19,927 nucleotides of DNA, taken from positions 1 to 19,927 of the forward strand of contig CAZIWA010000106.1 of NCBI GenBank assembly GCA_964542875.1, given 5' to 3'. This document shows, in pieces, positions 15,201 through 19,927 of the stretch (positions within the stretch are counted from its first letter, which is position 1; the number at the start of each line of letters is the position of its first letter). This DNA comes from CAZGOM01 sp964542875. Its GTDB lineage: Bacteria > Planctomycetota > Phycisphaerae > Phycisphaerales > Phycisphaeraceae. Below the pieces are notes generated by a model. The model was not told the DNA's origin. It did no database searches and saw only the letters and a program-made list of their open reading frames with translations. Made by a program: the position numbers and the translations under genes.

Positions 15201-15202
15201 CC
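15168..15202 (-). other. Strong hairpin between kdpA and kdpB
   Basis: In the transcript, two of the 23-bp units pair: GGGGAC with GTCCCC, then GG with CC, then TCCCTT with AAGGGA, around a GAAG loop, with one A-A mismatch and one bulged A, about 14 bp in all. There is no T run after it, so it is more likely an mRNA stability or translation element than a terminator. Confidence 0.55.
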
Positions 15203-15220
15203 CTTCCGCCTCCGCGCACG

Positions 15221-17071
15221 CTATTCAGAAGCACCCTTACCCACCTCCAAAACCACCGCCTGCCCCCCGTCTTCCTTCCGCCCGGACCCCGCACCCTGCA
15301 CCCCCAACCCCTCTTCCTTCTCCCTGGACCCTTCCACAACCTCAAGCTGCTCCGCCACCGGCCCCAGCACCAGCGCCGGCACATACGTCAGCGCGCCCAC
15401 GATCAGCACCACCGCCGCCAGGAACACGCCAAACACCGGCGTATGGGTCGACAGCACCCCGGGCGTCGGCTCAGCGTACTTTTTCTTCGCCATCGACCCC
15501 GCCAGCGCCAGCATCGGCACCATCACCCCAAACCGCCCCACCAGCATCAGCACGCCCAGGAGCGAGTTGTAGAACGGCGTATCCACCGTCATCCCGCCAA
15601 ACGCGCTTCCGTTGTTGTTCGCAGCGGAGCTCACCGCATAAAGAATCTGTGAAAACCCATGCGCAGGCGGATGGCTCATCCCCGCCCGCCCGGCCTCCGT
15701 CATGCACGCAATCGCCCCGCCGATCAGCGTCGCCGCGCACGGGATCAGCACCACCAGGGACGCCATCTGCATCTCAAACGCATCCACTTTCTTGCCTAAA
15801 AGCTCCGGCGTCCGGCCCACCATCAGCCCGGCCAGGAACACCGTCACCACCACGAACGCCAGCATGCCGTAAAGGCCTGAACCGACGCCGCCGAAGATCA
15901 CCTCGCCAAGTTGAATCAACAGCATCGGCACCATCCCGCCGATGGGTGTAAATGAGTCATGCATGCCGTTGACCGCACCGCAGGACGCCGCCGTCGTCGC
16001 TGTCGCAAACAAAGCCGAATTCACGATGCCAAAGCGCGCTTCCTTGCCTTCCATGTTCCCGCCGGGAAACGACTCCGTCGCCGTCACGTCCGCGCCGGCC
16101 CGGGCCAGGTGCCCCGCGCCCGTCTGCTCCGCCCACAGGCAGATCGTCAGGAACCCGACGAAGATCGCCAGCATCACCGTGTACAGCATGATGCCTTGGC
16201 GTTTGTCCTGCACCCAGTGCCCAAACGCGAAACACAACGCGCCGGGAATCAAAAGGATCGACAGTGTCTGCAGAAAGTTGGAAACGGAGGTCGGGTTTTC
16301 GATCGGGTGCGCGCTGTTGGCGTTGTAGAAACCGCCGCCGTTGGTCCCCAGTTGTTTGATCGCCACTTGAGACGCCGCCGGTCCCAGCGGCACCTTCTGC
16401 ACCATCACCTTATCGCCCTCTTTGGGCTGATAAGGCTCCAGCAGTTTTACTTCCCGCGAAGATTGAAACGTCTGCGCCACGCCCTGCGAAACCAGCACGC
16501 ACGCCAGCAGCAATGAAAGAGGCAGCAGCACATAAACCGTCGCCCGCGTCACGTCCACCCAGAAGCTGCCCAGGTCGTCGCGCGAGCCCTTGGTGAACCC
16601 GCGTACCACCGCCACCAGCACCGCGATGCCCGTCGCCGCGGACAAAAAGTTCTGCACCGCCAGGCCCGCCATCTGTGAGAAATAGCTCATCGCCACTTCG
16701 CCCGAATATGCCTGCCAGTTGGTGTTGGTCACAAAGCTCACCGCCGTGTTGGCCGCCAGCCAGATCGACAGCCCCGGCTTGCCCTCCGGGTTCAGCGGCA
16801 GGTACTGCTGCAGCATCAGCATCGCAAACAGCACCGCCAGGCCCAGGCCGTTGAACAGCGCCACCGCCAGCAGGTACTGCCGCCAGTCCATCTTGTCGCC
16901 CGGGCTCACGCCCGCCATGGCGTACACGCCCCGCTCCACAGGCCCCAGCACCGCATGCAGCAGCGCCGGCTTGCCCTCCATGGCGCCCGCGACATACGCG
17001 CCCAGCCAACGTGAAAACACCGTCAGCAGGACCACGTACAAACCAATCTGTACCAACGCATTGTTGATCAT
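15221..17071 (-). CDS. kdpA: Potassium-transporting ATPase subunit KdpA
   Basis: The 616-residue product is KdpA, the K+-selective channel-like subunit of KdpFABC. All four selectivity-filter regions are present: VSFVTNTNWQAYSGE (111-125), GTNGGGFYNANSAHP (242-256), TTAASCGAVNGMHD (359-372) and SSAANNNGSAFGG (481-493). The normal end of the family, ALTYVPALVLGPVAEQL, is at 560-576. A 40-residue tail rich in Gly, Glu and Lys follows; it is not typical of KdpA, and its DNA is a heptamer/G-run array (15281-15311). Start: ATG 17071 overlaps the kdpF stop as ATGA, with GGAG eight bases upstream; GTG 17080 would add three residues. Function needs KdpF, KdpB and KdpC from the same operon. Confidence 0.96.
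   Translation of the reverse strand: MINNALVQIGLYVVLLTVFSRWLGAYVAGAMEGKPALLHAVLGPVERGVYAMAGVSPGDKMDWRQYLLAVALFNGLGLAVLFAMLMLQQYLPLNPEGKPGLSIWLAANTAVSFVTNTNWQAYSGEVAMSYFSQMAGLAVQNFLSAATGIAVLVAVVRGFTKGSRDDLGSFWVDVTRATVYVLLPLSLLLACVLVSQGVAQTFQSSREVKLLEPYQPKEGDKVMVQKVPLGPAASQVAIKQLGTNGGGFYNANSAHPIENPTSVSNFLQTLSILLIPGALCFAFGHWVQDKRQGIMLYTVMLAIFVGFLTICLWAEQTGAGHLARAGADVTATESFPGGNMEGKEARFGIVNSALFATATTAASCGAVNGMHDSFTPIGGMVPMLLIQLGEVIFGGVGSGLYGMLAFVVVTVFLAGLMVGRTPELLGKKVDAFEMQMASLVVLIPCAATLIGGAIACMTEAGRAGMSHPPAHGFSQILYAVSSAANNNGSAFGGMTVDTPFYNSLLGVLMLVGRFGVMVPMLALAGSMAKKKYAEPTPGVLSTHTPVFGVFLAAVVLIVGALTYVPALVLGPVAEQLEVVEGSREKEEGLGVQGAGSGRKEDGGQAVVLEVGKGASE
15283..15310. repeat. Four tandem heptamers inside the kdpA tail
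   Basis: CGGACCC, CGCACCC, TGCACCC and CCAACCC are four contiguous 7-nt units. On the coding (minus) strand they read as G-runs separated by 2-4 bases: five runs of 3 to 5 G between 15311 and 15281, matching G-quadruplex rules. Because seven is not a multiple of three, the units are read in shifting frames, giving GLGVQGAGSGR in KdpA. Confidence 0.65.
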
Positions 17072-17160
17072 TCGAACCACTCCGGCTTCAGCAGCGCCAC
17101 GACGAGGTAAATCGCCAGCAACACCGCCAGAATCGCTGAAATCAGGTAAACGATATTCAT
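17068..17160 (-). CDS. kdpF: Potassium-transporting ATPase subunit KdpF
   Basis: A 30-residue single-helix protein, MNIVYLISAILAVLLAIYLV followed by VALLKPEWFE. It has the KdpF pattern: one hydrophobic helix (about 4-24) and the conserved closing ALL-K/R-PExF. KdpF is a lipid-like subunit that stabilises the KdpFABC complex at the KdpA-KdpB interface. Its TGA overlaps the kdpA ATG (ATGA), a strong sign of translational coupling, and it is the first gene of the operon. ATG 17160 has no ordinary Shine-Dalgarno: upstream is CCGGTC, then an AT-rich stretch, then runs of G. If GATAAT at 17173-17168 is a -10 box, the transcript would be nearly leaderless. Confidence 0.92.
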   Translation of the reverse strand: MNIVYLISAILAVLLAIYLVVALLKPEWFE

Positions 17161-17172
17161 GACCGGAATTAT

Positions 17173-17198
17173 CCCCCCGTCCCCCGTCCCATGAGCCC
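17173..17198 (-). promoter_or_regulatory. G-quadruplex motif 12 nt upstream of kdpF
   Basis: On the minus (coding) strand, four G-runs occur in order: GGG (17198-17196), GGG (17190-17188), GGGGG (17185-17181), GGGGGG (17178-17173), with loops CTCAT, AC and AC. This fits the standard G-quadruplex pattern with short loops. The last run ends 12 bases before the kdpF ATG. The 7-nt unit ACGGGGG is repeated, tying it to the heptamer arrays. It lies either in the mRNA leader or in the promoter's non-template strand. Confidence 0.55.
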
Positions 17199-17206
17199 AG
17201 TTCTCA

Positions 17207-17245
17207 TCAAGAATGCCCCCGGAGATATCAAGAAAGTGTCAAGAA
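17207..17245 (-). promoter_or_regulatory. Three TTCTTGA direct repeats, PhoB/OmpR-like operator
   Basis: On the minus strand TTCTTGA occurs at 17245-17239, 17234-17228 and 17213-17207. The first two are separated by CACT, giving 7-bp repeats with an 11-bp period, the layout used by PhoB/OmpR-family response regulators, to which KdpE belongs; the third is 21 bases further. They lie 47 to 85 bases upstream of kdpF. That this is a KdpE site is inference; no kdpDE is in the window. Confidence 0.45.
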
Positions 17246-17311
17246 ACCCGCCTATCCCTCTCCCTTGGAAGAAGGACCGCCATGCAAACCCCCAAACACC
17301 CCAACTTTAAA

Positions 17312-17353
17312 CCTCTTGCATCTAACCTCTTACATCACACATCTAACATTCCT
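17312..17353. repeat. Six tandem heptamers between recQ and kdpF
   Basis: Six contiguous 7-nt units: CCTCTTG, CATCTAA, CCTCTTA, CATCACA, CATCTAA, CATTCCT. CATCTAA occurs twice and CCTCTTR twice. It is the clearest heptamer array in the window and is not G-rich on either strand, which shows that the period, not G content, is the shared property. Confidence 0.7.
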
Positions 17354-17380
17354 TCACCCTCTTAAAACTCTTCATCTTCG

Positions 17381-17403
17381 ACACGAGACACAGGACGCGG
17401 GAC
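17381..17403. repeat. Three tandem heptamers after the recQ stop
   Basis: ACACGAG, ACACAGG and ACGCGGG followed by AC are contiguous 7-nt units (pattern ACRCRRG) starting 17 bases after the recQ gene end. Related units (CGGGACA, CGGGACG) occur just after the murA end at 19859-19872. Confidence 0.65.
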
Positions 17404-17404
17404 T

Positions 17405-17426
17405 CCCCTCCCCCTCCCGTCACCCC
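17405..17426 (-). other. G-quadruplex motif over the recQ stop codon
   Basis: On the coding strand of recQ, GGGG (17426-17423), GGG (17418-17416), GGGGG (17414-17410) and GGGG (17408-17405) are separated by TGAC, A and A. These very short loops favour a stable G-quadruplex in RNA or in the displaced DNA strand. The first loop contains the recQ stop codon TGA (17422-17420). Confidence 0.5.
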
Positions 17427-19624
17427 TGCATCGCCATATGCGCCAGCGCCACCCGGATCTCCTCCCAGCTCACCGTTCCGCCCAGCTTCTCGTGGATCGG
17501 CTTAAGCTTCACCTCTTCCAGCGACCCCGCCACATCCACGATCCTTGCATACACCTCCGGCGCCACCCAGATGTCCACGCTCAACGGCCGCGTCTCAATG
17601 ATGTACTGCGACAAATACTCCGACACCGTGCTCCTGGCCCGCCCCGTCGCCTGCACCACTTCTTCCAGTGTCGCGCCTTCGCCAAACATCTTCCTGGCCG
17701 TCTCGCGCGTCGCGTTAGGCCGCGCCACCCGCTGAATCTCCGGCCCACGCGCCGCCGCCGGTCCGCCCACGTCCATCCCCACCTGCCGTGCGATGCAATG
17801 CTCCGTCACCGCCTCTAAAAACCGATCCCCCAGGTCCGCCAGCTTCCGCTCCCCGATCCCCTTCACCTGCCGCATCCCCTCCAATGTGCTGGGCCGCAGC
17901 CGTGCCATCTCCCGCAGCGTCACATCCGTAAACACAACAAACGGCGGAACCCCCCTCTCCTGCGCCACCCTCTTCCTCAAATCCCTCAGCGACTCAAACA
18001 ACGCCCGATCCACGCCCTCCCACGAATCCTCCACCACCCGCGTCCGCCCCGCCGCCTCGCGAGGCCGAATCAAAAACACCCCCTGCTTCCCACGCATCAC
18101 CGCCAGCGAAGCATCATTGAGCATCAGCGTCGGCCGATCCCCCGGCGTCCGCGAAATCAATCCCTGATCAATCAACTGATACGTAAACGCCTGGATCACC
18201 GTCTTGGGCATCTCCTTGAGCAGCCCATACACCGAAAGCTCGTTGTGCCCGCACTTGCGCACCATCTCCGTGTTGGCCCCCAGCAGCACATCCACCACAT
18301 GCCCCACGCCAAACCGCTGCCCCGTGCGCGCCACTGCGGACATGATCTTCTGCGCGATCACCGTCGCCCCCTCCACACCCTCCACCTCGTTGAGGCAGAC
18401 ATCGCACGCCTCGCAGTTGGGCGTTGGGTACTCCTGTCCGAAATATTCCGACAGCGCCCGGTGCCTGCACTTGGCGCTGTTGCAAAACGCCTGCATGTGC
18501 TTCAGCAGACCCACCTGCGTTGCGATCTGCGCCTCCGGATCCTGCGCCCCTTCGGAGCTCCGCGTGATCAGCGATTCCCACCGCATCACGTCCGCCGGCG
18601 TGTAAAACAGCACGCACTCGGCCTCCAGCCCATCGCGCCCCGCGCGCCCGGTCTCCTGCTGGTAACCCTCCACCGTCTTGGGCATCGCGGCGTGAATCAC
18701 GCACCGCACGTTGCTCCGGTCGATGCCCATGCCAAACGCCACCGTCGCCACCACCACATCCAGCTCTTCATCCGAAAACTCTTCCTGCGTCCGCTGCCGC
18801 AGCCCCGGCTCCATCCCCGCGTGGTAATGCGCCGCTTTGATGCCGTTGGCCTTCAGCACCGCCGCAAGCGTTTCCGTGTCCTTCCGGCTCAGGCAATACA
18901 CGATCGACGCTTCACCCTGATGCCGCCTCACCACCTCGATCACCTGCGCCTGCAGATCCTGCGTGGGCAGCACGCGATACGTCAGGTTTGGCCGGTCAAA
19001 CACCCCCACCAGCACCGTCGGCTCCGTCAGCCCAAGCTGCGCCACGATGTCTTCCCGCACGCGAGGCGTCGCCGTCGCCGTGTATGCATGAATGCTCGCC
19101 CCGGCAAACCGTTCCTTAAGCATCGAAAGCTGCCGGTACTCGGGCCGGAAGTCATGACCCCACTGCGAAATGCAATGCGCCTCGTCGATCGCGAAGCTGT
19201 TCACCCCCGCCCGATCCAGCAACTGCAAAAACCACGACGTCATCAGCCGTTCCGGCGCCACGAAAATCAGCTTGAACTTCCCCTGCGCCACCCCGGTTTC
19301 GATCGCCCTGCGCTCCTCCGGCCCGATCCCCGAGTGCAGCCCCGCCGCCGGATACCCGATCGATGTCAGCCCATCCACCTGATCCTTCATCAATGAAATC
19401 AGCGGCGAAACCACCACGCTCATCTTCCCCGAAACCAGAGGCGGCACCTGATAGCAAAGCGACTTCCCCCCGCCCGTCGGCATCACCACCAGCGAATCTC
19501 GTTTATCCAACCCCGCCCGGATCGCCTCCGCCTGGATCGGCCTGAGGCTCTCGTAACCCCAATATCGCTTCACTTCGCTGGCAACACGCTCATTCAACGC
19601 ATCAAAAACAGGATCGGATGGCAT
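17420..19624 (-). CDS. recQ: ATP-dependent DNA helicase RecQ
   Basis: The 734-residue product is a RecQ-family 3'-5' DNA helicase that acts in recombination repair and unwinds forked and G-quadruplex DNA. Motifs in order: RPIQAEAI (motif 0), MPTGGGKS (Walker A, 48-55), SPLISLMKDQ, DEAH at 147-150, HAYTATATP (motif III), VATVAFGMGID (motif V), QQETGRAGRDG (motif VI, 322-332). The zinc site has Cys386, Cys404, Cys407 and Cys410. The winged-helix RQC part follows (about 415-520), then an HRDC domain (about 537-610) and an extra C-terminal helix-turn-helix region (about 636-734, TLEEVVQATGRARSTVSEYL). This extra module makes it longer than E. coli RecQ but is known in other bacterial RecQs. Start: ATG 19624 preferred over TTG 19630; neither has a clear Shine-Dalgarno. 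murA lies upstream on the same strand. Confidence 0.95.
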   Translation of the reverse strand: MPSDPVFDALNERVASEVKRYWGYESLRPIQAEAIRAGLDKRDSLVVMPTGGGKSLCYQVPPLVSGKMSVVVSPLISLMKDQVDGLTSIGYPAAGLHSGIGPEERRAIETGVAQGKFKLIFVAPERLMTSWFLQLLDRAGVNSFAIDEAHCISQWGHDFRPEYRQLSMLKERFAGASIHAYTATATPRVREDIVAQLGLTEPTVLVGVFDRPNLTYRVLPTQDLQAQVIEVVRRHQGEASIVYCLSRKDTETLAAVLKANGIKAAHYHAGMEPGLRQRTQEEFSDEELDVVVATVAFGMGIDRSNVRCVIHAAMPKTVEGYQQETGRAGRDGLEAECVLFYTPADVMRWESLITRSSEGAQDPEAQIATQVGLLKHMQAFCNSAKCRHRALSEYFGQEYPTPNCEACDVCLNEVEGVEGATVIAQKIMSAVARTGQRFGVGHVVDVLLGANTEMVRKCGHNELSVYGLLKEMPKTVIQAFTYQLIDQGLISRTPGDRPTLMLNDASLAVMRGKQGVFLIRPREAAGRTRVVEDSWEGVDRALFESLRDLRKRVAQERGVPPFVVFTDVTLREMARLRPSTLEGMRQVKGIGERKLADLGDRFLEAVTEHCIARQVGMDVGGPAAARGPEIQRVARPNATRETARKMFGEGATLEEVVQATGRARSTVSEYLSQYIIETRPLSVDIWVAPEVYARIVDVAGSLEEVKLKPIHEKLGGTVSWEEIRVALAHMAMQG

Positions 19625-19721
19625 ACCCAAAGTTTAATTCAAAACCCACTCCTTGTGTGCCCCCTCAGCGTGTTCGTATTGTATTTGCCGTCTCCGCACC
19701 CCGCAGGAGTGACAGCCATTA

Positions 19722-19759
19722 GCCGGTGGTTGAGCATGTATCCATGCGACACCACCGGT
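19722..19759. other. Nested inverted repeat upstream of recQ
   Basis: CCGGTGGT (19723-19730) pairs with ACCACCGG (19751-19758) and, inside a 3/3 internal loop, GCATG (19734-19738) pairs with CATGC (19743-19747) around the loop TATC; a G-T pair extends the outer stem. Such a two-part stem on a background of unstructured DNA suggests a folded RNA or protein binding site. It lies about 100 bases before recQ in the minus direction. No T run follows on either strand. Confidence 0.5.
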
Positions 19760-19784
19760 CATCATTCATATTGATTGCTTCTTG

Positions 19785-19815
19785 TTTTTCAGCACCCTCG
19801 GCGGATGCTGAAAAA
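19785..19815. other. Ten-bp inverted repeat with T-run in the wrong arm
   Basis: TTTTTCAGCA (19785-19794) and TGCTGAAAAA (19806-19815) pair perfectly around an 11-nt loop. On either strand the T run is in the 5' arm and A run in the 3' arm, so it does not fit an intrinsic terminator. It lies about 60 bases after the murA end and may protect the murA 3' end or bind a protein. Confidence 0.4.
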
Positions 19816-19858
19816 TCTCCCAACCTCCAACGAAACCCCAAACTCTCGATCCGAGGCC

Positions 19859-19872
19859 CGGGACACGGGACG
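19859..19872. repeat. Heptamer repeat next to the murA stop
   Basis: CGGGACA and CGGGACG are adjacent 7-nt units, preceded by the weaker CGAGGCC (19852-19858). The array ends three bases from the murA stop codon, the same placement seen for kdpA, kdpB and recQ. Confidence 0.5.
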
Positions 19873-19875
19873 TCC

Positions 19876-19927
19876 TCACCCCTCCGCGCTCTCCTTCACA
19901 TCGATGCGTTCGATATCCGCACCCAGC
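19876..19927 (-). CDS. murA: C-terminal end of UDP-N-acetylglucosamine 1-carboxyvinyltransferase (partial)
   Basis: The last 16 codons before TGA at 19878-19876 read LGADIERIDVKESAEG. MurA proteins commonly end in a sequence like LRALGADIERV, and this match at the extreme end of an open frame is the basis for the call. MurA transfers enolpyruvate to UDP-GlcNAc in the first committed step of peptidoglycan synthesis in the cytoplasm. The few visible codons cannot exclude another protein of the EPSP synthase fold. It is read on the same strand as recQ, with a 250-base gap holding two inverted repeats. Confidence 0.6.
   Translation of the reverse strand, partial: LGADIERIDVKESAEG

Noticed and set aside
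13112..15652. An 846-codon open frame on the + strand opposite kdpB and the end of kdpA
   Set aside because: It is the antisense of conserved kdp genes, is extremely rich in Arg, His and Pro, and has no recognisable domain; such frames are a common by-product of high GC with C-ending codons.
17312..17353. The repeat array as a CRISPR array
   Set aside because: Units are 7 nt, contiguous and degenerate, with no spacers and no cas genes in the window.
17265..17365. A short + strand frame starting at ATG 17281 behind AAGGA
   Set aside because: It reads through heptamer repeats and gives low-complexity protein; the Shine-Dalgarno match is probably chance.
17161..17419. A c-di-AMP (ydaO-type) riboswitch in the kdp leader
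   Set aside because: None of the conserved core sequence of that class could be recognised, and the region is mainly repeats and G-runs.

Overview
The window looks like chromosome of a high-GC bacterium of the PVC superphylum, most likely a planctomycete of the Phycisphaerae type. The evidence is a pseudopilin with the FSLVELL leader helix and a C-terminal H-X(n)-DG-like segment, a PhyH-family dioxygenase, a CBM9-like secreted protein, and strong C-ending codon use. The phylum call is inference from gene content. No rRNA, tRNA, CRISPR array, transposase or phage gene was found.

Left part (1-6861): a gene end on the + strand, a pseudopilin gene (-) with an intrinsic terminator, a divergent PhyH-type Fe(II)/2-oxoglutarate oxygenase (+) with a strong terminator, and a secreted protein with a CBM9-like C-terminal domain (+). 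These are followed by a two-gene minus-strand unit, moaE then a DUF4149 membrane protein, and a divergent cytoplasmic J-domain protein (+).

Middle part (6950-12062): a 1033-residue exported TPR protein (-) that starts at TTG behind a very good ribosome binding site. Next is a gene fusing a DUF2156 (MprF C-terminal-like) domain to a RimI-like acetyltransferase (-). That gene's Shine-Dalgarno is too far from its ATG unless a small hairpin between them folds.

Right part (12275-19927): all on the minus strand, in transcription order the 3' end of murA, recQ, and a complete kdpF-kdpA-kdpB-kdpC potassium pump operon. kdpF (30 aa) overlaps kdpA by ATGA. No kdpD or kdpE lies in the window.

The most unusual content is between the genes. 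Tandem arrays of 7-nt units, of different sequence but the same period, lie in most gaps of the right part and in one gap on the left. They often sit exactly at a gene's 3' end. One array has become the C-terminal tail of KdpA and another provides the kdpB stop codon. Several are G-tract arrays on the transcribed strand that fit G-quadruplex rules. One lies 12 nt upstream of the kdpF start codon. Because G-quadruplexes are stabilised by K+, this suggests, as a testable hypothesis, that the potassium pump operon is gated directly by K+. A set of 7-bp direct repeats with PhoB/OmpR-like 11-bp spacing lies just upstream of it.
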